Positions 8,677 to 20,319 of a stretch of DNA of 64,000 nt are shown here, one piece after another. The DNA comes from Streptomyces sp. A3M-1-3 (lineage in GTDB: Bacteria; Actinomycetota; Actinomycetes; Streptomycetales; Streptomycetaceae): positions 1-64,000 of the forward strand of contig NZ_JANAVP010000026.1 of the NCBI RefSeq assembly GCF_024213665.1. The letters are read 5' to 3'. The position numbers were made by a program, and so were the translations under genes. The notes below the pieces were generated by a model, which was given only the letters and a program-made list of their open reading frames with translations, was not told the DNA's origin and did not search any database. Each line of letters starts with the position of its first letter. The first letter of the stretch is position 1.

Positions 8677-10242
8677 GTGAGAGCCGCGCCCACGATTCTG
8701 CATCTCGACATGGATGCCTTCTACGCCGCCGCCGAGCAGGCCGCGAAGCCCAGCCTGCGCGGCAAGCCGGTGGTCGTCGGCGGGCTCGGGCCGCGCGGCG
8801 TCGTCGCCACCGCTTCGTACGAGGCCAGACGGTTCGGCGTGCACTCCGCGATGCCGATGGCGCAGGCCCGGCGGCTGGCGCCCAACGCGGCCTACCTCGT
8901 GCCCCGCTTCTCCCTGTACCGCGCGGTCAGTGAGCAGGTGATGGAGCTGCTCGGCCGGCTGTCGCCCCTGGTCGAGCCGCTGAGCCTCGACGAGGCCTTC
9001 GTCGACCTGGAGGCAGGCGGGTCGGCCGACGACTCGGCGTCCGCGAGGGCGGCGGGGGAGCAGCTGCGCCGGGACATCCTGGCCGCCACCGGGCTGACCG
9101 GTTCGGTGGGGCTCGCGGGGTCCAAGATGGTGGCCAAGATCGCCTCGGAGCAGGCCAAGCCGGACGGGCTGGTCCTCGTCGAGCCGGGAACCGAGCGTGC
9201 GCTGCTGGCCCCGATGCCGGTCCGGACGCTGCCGGGCGTGGGCCCGGCCACCGGTGAGCATCTGCGGCGGTCCGGGATCACCACGATCGCGGAGCTGGCG
9301 GAGGCCGGCGAGGACGAGCTGATCAGGCTGCTGGGCCGGGCACACGGCGGCTCGCTGCACCGGATGGCGCAGGGGCTGGACGACCGGCCGGTGGTCGCCG
9401 AGCGTGATGCGAAATCGGTGTCGGTCGAGGACACGTTCGACGTCGACCTGCACGACCGGGGCCGGGTGCAGACGGAAGTGCGGCGGCTGGCCGACCGGTG
9501 TACGCAGCGGCTGCGGGCGGCCGGGCGGTCCGGCCGCACGGTCGTTCTGAAGGTGCGCCGGTACGACTTCTCGACGCTGACCCGCTCGGAGACGCTGCGG
9601 GGGCCGACGGACGACCAGGCGGTGGTGCGCGAGGCCGCCGCGCGGCTGCTGGAGGCGGTGGACACCACGGGCGGGGTCCGGCTGCTGGGGGTGGGTGTCA
9701 CGGGCCTGGCGGACTTCACCCAGGAGGATCTGTTCACGCAGGCGGCGGGGAGCGGCGGAGCTGCCGCGGAGGCGGTGGGTGAGCCGACTGACGGCCTGGC
9801 CGGAGACCCGGCCGGGCAAGGGTCGGCCGCCCGGGCCGGGGGCGCCGCCAGGGAGCCGGCCGGGTCCCTGGCCGGCGGTCCCGCCGGGAACCGGGCTGAG
9901 GTGGCGGGCGCGGAGGACCCCGCTCCCCCGCCCGAGCGGCGCTGGCCGGCCGGTCATGACGTCCGGCATGCCGTGTACGGGGCGGGATGGGTGCAGGGGA
10001 GCGGGGTCGGGCGGGTGACCGTACGGTTCGAGGAGCCCGGCTCGGAGCCGGGCCGCGTGCGGACGTTCCGGGTCGACGATCCGGAGCTGGCGCCCTCCGA
10101 CCCGCTGCCGCTGGTCGGAGGGCCTACGGATCAGGCGTCTTCGCTGCCGGCGAGCCGGCCGAAGTCGCGGTCCGCGGGGGACGGGGCGGGGGGCGGCGGA
10201 GGACCCGCGATCCCACCGGGGAACGAGACGTCGAGCCCGTAG
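8677..10242 (+). CDS. dinB: DNA polymerase IV (Y family)
   Basis: A 521-residue error-prone polymerase for lesion bypass. The N-terminus carries the metal and steric-gate region (HLDMDAFYAAAEQ) and the palm motif SLDEAF. The helix-hairpin-helix thumb (LPGVGPATGEHL) and little finger follow. After about residue 350 there is a Gly/Ala-rich linker and a C-terminal module (YGAGWVQGSGVGRVTVRF) of the kind seen in Streptomyces DinB. The last 112 bases overlap a gene on the other strand. The start is GTG. Confidence 0.93.
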   Translation: MRAAPTILHLDMDAFYAAAEQAAKPSLRGKPVVVGGLGPRGVVATASYEARRFGVHSAMPMAQARRLAPNAAYLVPRFSLYRAVSEQVMELLGRLSPLVEPLSLDEAFVDLEAGGSADDSASARAAGEQLRRDILAATGLTGSVGLAGSKMVAKIASEQAKPDGLVLVEPGTERALLAPMPVRTLPGVGPATGEHLRRSGITTIAELAEAGEDELIRLLGRAHGGSLHRMAQGLDDRPVVAERDAKSVSVEDTFDVDLHDRGRVQTEVRRLADRCTQRLRAAGRSGRTVVLKVRRYDFSTLTRSETLRGPTDDQAVVREAAARLLEAVDTTGGVRLLGVGVTGLADFTQEDLFTQAAGSGGAAAEAVGEPTDGLAGDPAGQGSAARAGGAAREPAGSLAGGPAGNRAEVAGAEDPAPPPERRWPAGHDVRHAVYGAGWVQGSGVGRVTVRFEEPGSEPGRVRTFRVDDPELAPSDPLPLVGGPTDQASSLPASRPKSRSAGDGAGGGGGPAIPPGNETSSP

Positions 10243-10535
10243 TGGTGGTAGAGCTGCAGTTCCTGCTCGGGGGAGAGGTGGCGGCCCACACCGAAGTCGG
10301 GGGCGTCCTTGATGAGCGCCCGTTCGAAGGGCACCCGCAGAGTGTCGTCGACGACCTCGCTGGGCTCCAGCGGCACGAACGCGTCCCGGCTGAACAGTCC
10401 GGTGCGTACGGCCGCCCACTCCGGCATTCCTGTGGCATCGTCGAGATAGACCTCGTCGATGGTGCCGATTTTGGTGCCATTGCGGTCGAACGCCTTGCGG
10501 CCGATCAGGCTGCGCGGATCGATGTCGGTCTGCAC
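10131..10535 (-). CDS. PRC-barrel domain protein
   Basis: A 134-residue soluble protein starting at GTG 10535 behind GGAGGG. The N-terminal half is a PRC-barrel (LIGRKAFDRNGTKIGTIDEV). The C-terminal half has an acidic/aromatic helix (LSPEQELQLYHHYGLDV) and a proline-rich tail. Such proteins are common in actinobacteria and their function is unknown. Its 3' end is convergent with and overlaps dinB by 112 bases. Its start faces the glycine-riboswitch leader of gcvP. Confidence 0.82.
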   Translation of the reverse strand: MQTDIDPRSLIGRKAFDRNGTKIGTIDEVYLDDATGMPEWAAVRTGLFSRDAFVPLEPSEVVDDTLRVPFERALIKDAPDFGVGRHLSPEQELQLYHHYGLDVSFPGGIAGPPPPPAPSPADRDFGRLAGSEDA

Positions 10536-10654
10536 GGTCCCTCCAATTGGTCGCAACTGCTCCGTAAAGACTACAAAAGTGCACATTTGGGGTGGCGGCC
10601 ACTCGGGGGACCTCCGGAGACGGCGCTGGTAGGCTGGCTGTCGGCTGCTGACCC

Positions 10655-10875
10655 CGTGCGGGAGAGTCCTCCGAATGCAGTAGACGGAGGCGCCGAAGGA
10701 GCAAATCCTCCCCGGAATCTCTCAGGCACACGTACCGCACGGACGAGGTCACTCTGGAAAGCAGGGCGGGCGTCGGGCGGTATGTACCGGATCCCTTCCT
10801 CACCGACGGTGAAAGCCGGCGCGCCTCGGCGGGCCGGTGAAACTCTCAGGTTGAGATGACAGAGGGGGAGGCCGT
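10655..10875 (+). ncRNA. Tandem glycine riboswitch
   Basis: Two glycine-aptamer-like units precede gcvP. The first runs from GCGGGAGAGTCC (10658) through CGCCGAAGGAGCAA (10691) and TCTCAGGCAC to ACTCTGGA (10751). The second contains GGTGAAAGCC and CGGTGAAACTCTCAGGTTG and ends near AGAGGGGG. The repeated CTCTCAGG signature and the position upstream of glycine decarboxylase fit the gcvT-type riboswitch, which usually turns expression on when glycine is abundant. Exact edges are approximate. Confidence 0.93.
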
Positions 10876-10932
10876 CCGGGCACCCGCGCATTGGTGCCCC
10901 TCGCAGGTCGCGTCAGACCAGGAGGCCTCCCG

Positions 10933-13818
<2,886 letters not shown>

Positions 13819-13851
13819 CACGTCCGGCGCGTCCGCCCGCGGGCATGCGTC

Positions 13852-13885
13852 AGGGCCGGTTCGGAGAGATCTCCGGGCCGGCCCT
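13852..13885 (+). terminator. Hairpin downstream of gcvP
   Basis: A 15-bp stem (AGGGCCGGTTCGGAG / CTCCGGGCCGGCCCT, two G-T pairs) with a four-base loop starts 34 bases after the gcvP stop. It lies between two converging genes and probably terminates both. Confidence 0.75.
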
Positions 13886-13930
13886 TCGCCGTACTGTTCG
13901 TGGTTCGCCAGTCCGCCCGCCCCGGCCGGG

Positions 13931-14128
13931 TCAGGCGGCCTTCATCACCTGAAGCGGCCGGTGCGGGGCGATGATCTGCCCGTCCGGCAGCAGCTCCCCG
14001 GTGTCCTCGAACAGGAGGACTCCGTTGCACAGCAGGCTCCAGCCCTGTTCCGGGTGGTGCGCGACGACGTGCGCCGCCTCCCGGTCGGCGGAGTCGGCTG
14101 ACGGGCACGCTGGCTGGTGCTGGCACAT
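13931..14128 (-). CDS. DUF5999 family small protein
   Basis: A 65-residue conserved Streptomyces protein with an N-terminal Cys/His group (MCQHQPACPS) and the block HHPEQGWSLLCNGVLLFEDTG. These cysteines could bind a metal, but the function is unknown. The start is placed at 14128. An in-frame ATG at 14185 has a better G-rich ribosome site and would add 19 residues. Confidence 0.8.
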   Translation of the reverse strand: MCQHQPACPSADSADREAAHVVAHHPEQGWSLLCNGVLLFEDTGELLPDGQIIAPHRPLQVMKAA

Positions 14129-14386
14129 GGATGCGTTCTTTCGCTGCGGTGTGGTGAGTGTCCTGCGGCTCGATGCGGTGTTCATGGCCGCCCCCCGTAA
14201 TCAGTCGGTCGGTCCGGTCCCCAGTGTTGCCCTACGGGCGTCAATCCGCAGGGATTTCCCGGCAGCTCTTCCTTACTGATTAACGACGCATCACCCGTGC
14301 GGACGGTTCAGCTCAAGTGCACCGTCTCTTCGGATGGTTCGAGGTGGCCGGACCGGACTAGTCCGGACGGGGTGGAAGGGGCCGGA

Positions 14387-14433
14387 CAGCAGGGCGCCCC
14401 GCGACCGGAATCCGGTCGCGGGGCGCCCTGCTG
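14387..14433. terminator. Long perfect hairpin, bidirectional terminator
   Basis: Perfect inverted repeat with two 23-bp arms (14387-14409 and 14411-14433) around a single central base. It lies just past the stop of the minus-strand gene at 14439. The approximately 260 bases between it and the DUF5999 start hold no other gene. Confidence 0.8.
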
Positions 14434-14438
14434 CCGTG

Positions 14439-15020
14439 TCAGGCAGGGGAGCCGAGCAGGGGGACCGCGGAGAGGCGATGGGTCAGTACGGGCAGGAGAT
14501 CGGCCACGCGGTGCGGCCGGTGCGCGGCGATGCCGGGCGGTGCCGGGGCCAGGGGCACCAGCAGGTCCGCGGGTGCGGGGCCGCCGGCGGAGGCGTCCGC
14601 GCCCACCGCGCCGTGCAGCCAGAGGGTGAGCATGTACAGCTCGGGGACCGACAGCAGTCGCGGCTGGTAGTGAGAGGTCATGGCCTCCGCCTGGCGCAGC
14701 GCGCGTTCCGTCGCGCTGACGTACGGACCCTCGAAGAAGTGCGCGAAGGCCCAGCCGTCCGGGGTGAGCATGGTGTCCGCGGCCGCCACGGGGCGGTCGC
14801 CGCAATGGATCAGGAAGCGCCATCCGGCGAGGCGGGTGCGCGGCGGCTGGGCCGTGATCCGGTCCAGTACATGGACGGGAAGCGGGAGTTCGGGGCTCAG
14901 TGGCCCCTGGGCGGCGCGGAGGGCGGGGGTGCGGTCTTCGCGCACGGCGGTGGGGGAACCGAGTGCCGCGAGAACGCTGCGCAAGGCGGGCGCGGGAGCC
15001 GGGGGGACATGCAGCGGCAT
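14439..15020 (-). CDS. Conserved Streptomyces hypothetical protein
   Basis: A 193-residue soluble protein. It starts at ATG 15020 (GAGAGG upstream) and reads MPLHVPPAPAPALRSVLAAL. A central conserved-looking block contains WRFLIHCGDRPVAAADTML and FAHFFEGPYV, and the tail is Pro/Ala-rich. No catalytic motif or membrane segment was recognised. A strong hairpin lies directly behind the gene. The same frame opens at 15113 but lacks a ribosome site there. Confidence 0.65.
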   Translation of the reverse strand: MPLHVPPAPAPALRSVLAALGSPTAVREDRTPALRAAQGPLSPELPLPVHVLDRITAQPPRTRLAGWRFLIHCGDRPVAAADTMLTPDGWAFAHFFEGPYVSATERALRQAEAMTSHYQPRLLSVPELYMLTLWLHGAVGADASAGGPAPADLLVPLAPAPPGIAAHRPHRVADLLPVLTHRLSAVPLLGSPA

Positions 15021-15503
15021 GGTGGGACGCCTCTCACTTGGGAGACACGGTGAAGCGTGGCAGGTGCGGACGGCGCTGTCGCATTCTGGGGCCAGAGGGG
15101 GGCCGTGGGGCAATGGCCGGGCGCCAACTCTCTGCCTCGTTTGTCGAGTTTATACGACGCGTGTTCACGCAGTGTTTCGGCTAGCTGTCCCGCGTATTGC
15201 CGACAAGGCCGAATCAGGCCTCGCTCGGCAGGTATTCGTCCCGATTCTTCGACGGGTTCGGGCCCTGACCTCGCAGGATTCACCGGAGCCGGACGGCCGA
15301 AAATCGTCGGTATTTTTCACCAGGGGTCTGGAAATGGTAACTGCACATCGCTTCATGCCCGGTGAATGTGCCGGGCCGTTACCCTGGGGAGCGTAGCGGC
15401 CGACGGGCCCGCGCGGGGCGTTGTCGATCACTTCGGTGGGCATCATCGACCGTGACGCGAGCGGCCGGCACCGCTGGCTGCCCACTCGAGGAGGGACGCT
15501 TCG
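15021..15503. other. Intergenic region, 480 bases
   Basis: Upstream spacer shared by the divergent hypothetical gene (14439) and the glutamate-cysteine ligase homologue (15504). It is less GC-rich in places (around 15130-15200 and 15300-15360), as expected for promoters, but no convincing -35/-10 pair, coding region or RNA was found. Confidence 0.5.
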
Positions 15504-17033
15504 ATGGGGGAGAAGGTCGTGGCAGGCGGATTCGACCTGTCCGATCGGCAACGGTACCGGCGGAAGCACCATGAGTGTCTGGAGGGACTGGCGCGACTCC
15601 TGAAGGAGAAGCGCTTCGACCGGCCGAAGAATCTCATGGGGCTGGAGATCGAACTGAATCTCGCCGGTGCCGACGGCATGCCCAGGATGATGAATGCGCA
15701 AGTGCTCGAGCGCATCGCCAGCCGGGATTTTCAGACCGAGCTCGGAATGTTCAACCTGGAAGTGAATATCGTGCCGCACCGGCTCGGCGGGCGGGTTTTC
15801 GATCAGCTTGCCGAGGAGTTGCGCACGGGTCTGGCGTATGCGCATCGAAAGGCCGGAGAGGTCGATGCCGGCATTGTGATGATCGGAATTCTACCGACGA
15901 TCTCCCGGAACGATCTCGTCTCGGCGAATCTGTCCCACGTCGACCGCTACATGCTGCTCAACGACCAGATCCTCGCCGCCCGCGGCGAGGACTTCACCCT
16001 CGACATCGAGGGCGTGGAGCGGCTGACCTGCACCTCCACCTCGATCGCCCCCGAAGCCGCCTGCACCTCCGTGCAGTTGCACCTCCAGGTCACGCCGGGA
16101 CGCTTCGCCGATGTGTGGAACGCCGCGCAGGCCGTGGCCGCCGTACAGATCGCCGTCGGCGCCAACTCTCCGTTCCTGTTCGGCAGGGAGCTGTGGCGCG
16201 AGTCCCGGCCGCCCCTCTTCCAACAGGCCACCGACACCAGGCCGCCCGAGCTTCAGGCGCAGGGCGTCCGGCCCCGCACCTGGTTCGGTGAGCGGTGGGT
16301 GGAGTCGGCGTACGACCTGTTCGAGGAGAACCTGCGCTACTTCCCCGCCCTGCTGCCGATCTGCGACGAGGAGGACCCGCTGCGGGTCCTCGACGACGGC
16401 GGTGTACCGAACCTGAAGGAACTGGTGCTGCACAACGGCACGGTCTACCGCTGGAACCGGCCCGTGTACGGAGTCGCCGACGGCATGCCACATCTGCGGG
16501 TGGAGAACCGCGTCCTGCCCGCCGGGCCCACGGTCACCGACGTCGTCGCCAACGCCGCGTTCTACTACGGCATGGTCCGGGCGCTCGCCGAGGACTCCCG
16601 GCCGGTCTGGACGCGGCTCCCCTTCGCCGACGCGGCCGCCAACTTCGACACCGCGTGCCGCTACGGCATCGACGCCCGGCTCCGCTGGCCGAGGCGGGGC
16701 AGGGCCGCCGGTATCGCGACCCTCCCGGCCGTCACTCTCGTACGGGACGAGCTGCTCCCCCTCGCCGCGGCCGGCCTGGACGCGTGGGGGGTCGAGCCCG
16801 CGGACCGCGATCTCTACCTCGGGGTGATCGAGGAGCGGTGCAGGCGCCGGGTCAACGGTGCCTCCTGGCAGGTGGACACGTACCACCGGGCGCTGGAGGC
16901 CGGCCTGGAGCGGGACGAGGCGCTGGCTGCCACGACCCGGCGGTACGCGGAGCTGATGCACGAGGGGGAGCCGGTGCACACCTGGCCGGTGGGGCTCTCG
17001 ACGCCGGCCGGGGCGACGGCCGGCCGCGGCTGA
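15504..17033 (+). CDS. Glutamate-cysteine ligase family protein
   Basis: A 509-residue protein of the glutamine-synthetase-fold GCS2-like family (LMGLEIELNL, FNLEVNIVPH, VGANSPFLFG, RVENRVLPAGPT). Such enzymes ligate glutamate to an amine using ATP. Streptomyces make mycothiol rather than glutathione, so the true substrate is uncertain. The ATG at 15504 follows GAGGAGGG. The gene stands alone, with no visible partner. Confidence 0.85.
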   Translation: MGEKVVAGGFDLSDRQRYRRKHHECLEGLARLLKEKRFDRPKNLMGLEIELNLAGADGMPRMMNAQVLERIASRDFQTELGMFNLEVNIVPHRLGGRVFDQLAEELRTGLAYAHRKAGEVDAGIVMIGILPTISRNDLVSANLSHVDRYMLLNDQILAARGEDFTLDIEGVERLTCTSTSIAPEAACTSVQLHLQVTPGRFADVWNAAQAVAAVQIAVGANSPFLFGRELWRESRPPLFQQATDTRPPELQAQGVRPRTWFGERWVESAYDLFEENLRYFPALLPICDEEDPLRVLDDGGVPNLKELVLHNGTVYRWNRPVYGVADGMPHLRVENRVLPAGPTVTDVVANAAFYYGMVRALAEDSRPVWTRLPFADAAANFDTACRYGIDARLRWPRRGRAAGIATLPAVTLVRDELLPLAAAGLDAWGVEPADRDLYLGVIEERCRRRVNGASWQVDTYHRALEAGLERDEALAATTRRYAELMHEGEPVHTWPVGLSTPAGATAGRG

Positions 17034-17187
17034 GGCTGAGCACCCGGGCGACTCCCGGGATCATCCGCGGCTGAGGACCGACAGCGCGCGAACTGCCGAA
17101 GGCGAGCCCCGGTTCCGGTGGAGCAGGGGATCGTCGGGCATGCTGTGACCTCCCCGGCAGGCGCGGGGATGGCCGTAGGAGGCGGGC

Positions 17188-17988
17188 GTGCAGGCGGAGG
17201 CGGAACGCGTGGCTGAATCGTGGCGTGAGGCGGAAGGCCCCCGGAGGGTCTTCCGGTCCGAGACGCTGCTTGTGCTGGCGCTGTCGCTCGGGGCGAGCGC
17301 GGTGTCGTCGCTGATCAGCTTTGTCGGCTCGCTGACGAAGCCGGGCGGCCTGAAAGACCAGGCGGCCACACTCAACGGCTCGTACGCGCCCGGCCGGCCG
17401 TGGCTGGATCTCGCGTGGCAGCTGTTCGGCATCGCGACGGCGCTGGTGCCCGTCCTGCTCGTCGCACACCTGCTGATGAGGGAAGGGGCCGGCCTGCGGG
17501 CGATCGGGTTCGACCGGACACGGCCGTGGCAGGACCTGGGGCGGGGGACGCTCGTCGCCGCCGGCATCGGCGGCGCCGGGCTGGCCTTCTACCTGGTGGC
17601 GCGGGCCACCGGGTTCAACCTGACGGTGGTGCCGGAGGCGCTGCCCGAGGTGTGGTGGAAGTTCCCGGTGCTCATCCTGTCCGCGCTGCAGAACTCCGTC
17701 CTGGAGGAAGTCGTCGTCGTCGGCTGTCTGCTGCGCCGGCTCGGGCAGTTGGGCTGGACGCCGATGGCGGCGCTCGTCGCCAGTTCCGTACTCCGCGGCT
17801 CGTACCACCTGTACCAGGGCATCGGCGGCTTCATCGGGAACATGGTGATGGGCGTGGTGTTCGTGCTGCTGTACCGGCGGTGGGGGCGGGTGGGGCCGCT
17901 CGTCGCGGCCCACGCGCTCCTCGACATCGTGGCGTTCGTCGGTTACGCGCTGCTGGCCGGCAAGGTGGGCTGGCTCCCTACGGGGTGA
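17188..17988 (+). CDS. CPBP-family intramembrane metalloprotease
   Basis: A 266-residue polytopic membrane protein with the Abi/CPBP signatures: a paired glutamate (LEEVVVVGCLLRRL), a later aromatic-His stretch (RGSYHLYQG) and a final AHALLDIVAF helix. The family includes CAAX prenyl proteases and bacteriocin self-immunity proteins; the role here is unknown. The GTG start has GGAGG upstream. Its 3' end overlaps the convergent phzF-like gene by 46 bases. Confidence 0.88.
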   Translation: MQAEAERVAESWREAEGPRRVFRSETLLVLALSLGASAVSSLISFVGSLTKPGGLKDQAATLNGSYAPGRPWLDLAWQLFGIATALVPVLLVAHLLMREGAGLRAIGFDRTRPWQDLGRGTLVAAGIGGAGLAFYLVARATGFNLTVVPEALPEVWWKFPVLILSALQNSVLEEVVVVGCLLRRLGQLGWTPMAALVASSVLRGSYHLYQGIGGFIGNMVMGVVFVLLYRRWGRVGPLVAAHALLDIVAFVGYALLAGKVGWLPTG

Positions 17989-18812
17989 GGCGAGGGAGCG
18001 GTGAGCAGTTCTCCGTCGAGGACGGTGACCGCGTCCCCGGTCAGCAGCGTCCGGTCCCCCCGCAAGGACGTCCGTACGAGACCCGTGCGCGCTGATGCCT
18101 GGAGGCCGGTCAGCTCGGTACGGCCCAGCCTGGCGGACCAGAACGGCGCGAGTGCGGTGTGCGCGCTGCCGGTGACGGGATCCTCGTCGATCCCGACGGC
18201 GGGGAAGAAGCAGCGCGAGACGAAGTCGCAGCCGCCGGCCGGGTCCTCAGCCGCGGCGGTGGCGATGATGCCGCGCTTGGAGTGTGCGACCAGCCCGGCG
18301 AGGTGCGGTGACAGGGCGCGTACGGTCCGCTCGTCGGCCAGCTCGATCAACAGGTCGCCGATGTGGTCGGCCGTTGCGTGGGCCGAGAGCACGTCGGCGC
18401 CGAGCGCTTCGGCGACCCCGTCCGGAGTCTCCACCGGGGTGAGCGACGAGGTCGGGAAATCGAGGGTGTACGAGCCCTCCCCCCGGACCGTGGCGGTGAG
18501 CGTGCCGCAGCGCGCGGCGAACCGGACCGTGCCCGTGAGGAGCCCCGTCGTGCGCAGCACATGGGCGGTGGCCAGGGTGGCGTGGCCGCACATGTCGACC
18601 TCGGTCGCGGGGGTGAACCAGCGCAGGGCCCAGTCGGCGACTCCGCCGGGCGGCAGGGGATGGGCGAAGGCCGTCTCCGAGAGGTTCACCTCGGCGGCCA
18701 CCTGCTGGAGCCACTGGTCGTCGGGGAACGGTGCGGCGTCCAGCAGCAGGACTCCGGCCGGGTTGCCCGCGAAGGGGCGGTCGGTGAAGGCGTCGACGAT
18801 TCGAATCCGCAT
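17943..18812 (-). CDS. PhzF-family isomerase/epimerase
   Basis: A 289-residue member of the PhzF / diaminopimelate-epimerase fold. It has the N-terminal signature FTDRPFAGNPAGV, the catalytic glutamate in NLSETAF and the C-terminal DPVTGSAH loop. PhzF itself isomerises dihydro-hydroxyanthranilate in phenazine synthesis. No phenazine genes are near, so this is a family call only. It is divergent from a PadR regulator that may control it. Confidence 0.9.
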   Translation of the reverse strand: MRIRIVDAFTDRPFAGNPAGVLLLDAAPFPDDQWLQQVAAEVNLSETAFAHPLPPGGVADWALRWFTPATEVDMCGHATLATAHVLRTTGLLTGTVRFAARCGTLTATVRGEGSYTLDFPTSSLTPVETPDGVAEALGADVLSAHATADHIGDLLIELADERTVRALSPHLAGLVAHSKRGIIATAAAEDPAGGCDFVSRCFFPAVGIDEDPVTGSAHTALAPFWSARLGRTELTGLQASARTGLVRTSLRGDRTLLTGDAVTVLDGELLTAPSPHPVGSQPTLPASSA

Positions 18813-18911
18813 GGACCTGAACTTAGAGGCGGGGCAAAGCCGCAGGCCAAGGCCAATTGTCGGTGGGCGGCCTGTTTTCGCACGGATCGGGCATTGTCAA
18901 GCGTACGGTTC

Positions 18912-18921
18912 CGATATATCG
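18912..18921. promoter_or_regulatory. Candidate PadR operator
   Basis: The palindrome CGATATATCG is an AT-rich dyad in the 151-base gap between the divergent phzF-like and padR-like genes, 42 bases before the padR ATG. PadR proteins often bind AT-rich dyads near their own promoters. The assignment is by position only. Confidence 0.35.
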
Positions 18922-18963
18922 TTGACGCATCGCGACTGATCAACCGATGGAAGGAGCGTAGCG

Positions 18964-19575
18964 ATGAGTTCACATGGACAGGAACGCGGACATGGTCGGG
19001 GGCATGGACACTGCGGGCCCGGACATCAGGGTCGGGGTGACTTCGAGGGTCGGCGCGCCGCTTTCGGGCCGTTCGGGCCGCCCTTCGGCGGGCCCTTCGG
19101 TGGCGGGCGCGGCGGCCGGGGCGGACCGCGGGGGAGGGCGCGACGCGGAGACGTGCGCGCCTCGATCCTGGCGCTGCTGAAGGACCGGCCGATGCACGGG
19201 TACGAGATGATCCAGGAGATCGTCGAGCGCAGCGGCGGGGGGTGGAAGCCCAGCCCCGGCTCGGTCTATCCGACGCTCCAGCTGCTGGAGGACGAGAGTC
19301 TGATCACCAGCGAGAGCGACGGCGGCAAGAAGCTCTTCACGCTCACCGACGCCGGGCGCGCCGAGGCCGAGGCCGGGCCGCAGGCCCCGTGGGAAGAGGC
19401 CGGGCGCGGGGTCGACTGGGAGATGATGAACGAGATCCGGCAGGCCGGCTTCGGCCTGATGGAGGCGTTCGCGCAGGTCTGGAAGACCGGCACCGCCGAA
19501 CAGCGCCAGAAGGCGGTCTCGGTGATCAACGACGCCCGCAAGAAGCTCTATCTGATCCTGGCCGACGAGCACTGA
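18964..19575 (+). CDS. PadR-family transcriptional regulator
   Basis: A 203-residue regulator. Residues 1-60 are a low-complexity Gly/His/Arg-rich leader (HGQERGHGRGHGHCGPGHQ) that could bind metal. The PadR winged helix spans about 62-140 (ASILALLKDRPMHGYEM, PSPGSVYPTLQLLEDE) and is followed by a dimerisation helix. The ATG at 18964 follows AAGGAG. It lies divergent to phzF and is ended by a strong hairpin. Confidence 0.9.
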   Translation: MSSHGQERGHGRGHGHCGPGHQGRGDFEGRRAAFGPFGPPFGGPFGGGRGGRGGPRGRARRGDVRASILALLKDRPMHGYEMIQEIVERSGGGWKPSPGSVYPTLQLLEDESLITSESDGGKKLFTLTDAGRAEAEAGPQAPWEEAGRGVDWEMMNEIRQAGFGLMEAFAQVWKTGTAEQRQKAVSVINDARKKLYLILADEH

Positions 19576-19584
19576 GCCGGTTCG

Positions 19585-19625
19585 CAGGAAGGCGCCCCGC
19601 GGCCGGTCCGCGGGGTGCCTTCCTG
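19585..19625. terminator. Bidirectional terminator hairpin
   Basis: An 18-bp stem (CAGGAAGGCGCCCCGCGG / CCGCGGGGTGCCTTCCTG, one G-T pair) with a five-base loop lies between the convergent padR and SRPBCC genes. Confidence 0.85.
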
Positions 19626-19687
19626 TCTGCCGGCGCTTCGGCGCTCCGGCGCTCCTACGCCCAAGTCGGCCCGGCGCGCCCGTGCGG

Positions 19688-20116
19688 TCAGGCGACCAGG
19701 CCGCCCAGCTTGCGCAGCGACTCGTGGAGCGCGGCGGTCGCGGAGTCCTTGAGCTTGCCCGCCATCAGCGACACCGCGGCGCCGGTGAACTCGCCGTCGA
19801 TACGTACCCGGGTGGCGTCCCCGTCGGGTGTGAGCGAATAGCGCATGCCCAGGCTGACGCCCATCGGGCCCTTGCCCTTGGTGACGAGCAGCCGTTCCGG
19901 CTCCAGCTCGTCGACGGTCCAGGTCACCTCGGCCGGGAAGCCCATGAGCTTCATGTTCTCCTCGTAGGTGGACGCCACTTCGAGCGAGTCCGGTTCCCCC
20001 TTGGGGAAGCTGGTGTGGGTGGCGTTCCACTGGCCGTACGTACTGAAGTCCGTCAGCTGGGACCAGACCTTGCCGGCCGGTGCCTCGATGCGTGCTTCCG
20101 CGCTGACTTCGGCCAT
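19688..20116 (-). CDS. SRPBCC (START-like) family protein
   Basis: A 142-residue single-domain protein starting at ATG 20116 behind AAGGGGTGG. The pattern AEARIEAPAGKVWSQLTDFS, a Trp/Asn block (GQWNATHTSF) and a long C-terminal helix are typical of polyketide-cyclase/START-like ligand-binding folds. The ligand is unknown. There is no operon partner. Confidence 0.85.
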   Translation of the reverse strand: MAEVSAEARIEAPAGKVWSQLTDFSTYGQWNATHTSFPKGEPDSLEVASTYEENMKLMGFPAEVTWTVDELEPERLLVTKGKGPMGVSLGMRYSLTPDGDATRVRIDGEFTGAAVSLMAGKLKDSATAALHESLRKLGGLVA

Positions 20117-20319
20117 GCGACCACCCCTTCGTGTCGGGTCTGACGGTGGCGCGGAACGTATCCGCAGGCGGCGGAACATTCAATACTGATGGGCCGTCAG
20201 AAATTGCTGATCTCATCCGTGCGGAGGAGGGCGCGGGCAGGTGTGCCCAGCTTCCGCGGGATGCGCGGATGCTCCCCGGCGGGGATGCTCCGCGCGGCCG
20301 TGGCTGATGAGGTGGAGGG

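Noticed and set aside
17943..18812. A phenazine biosynthesis cluster
   Set aside because: Only a PhzF-fold gene is present; no other phz genes occur nearby.
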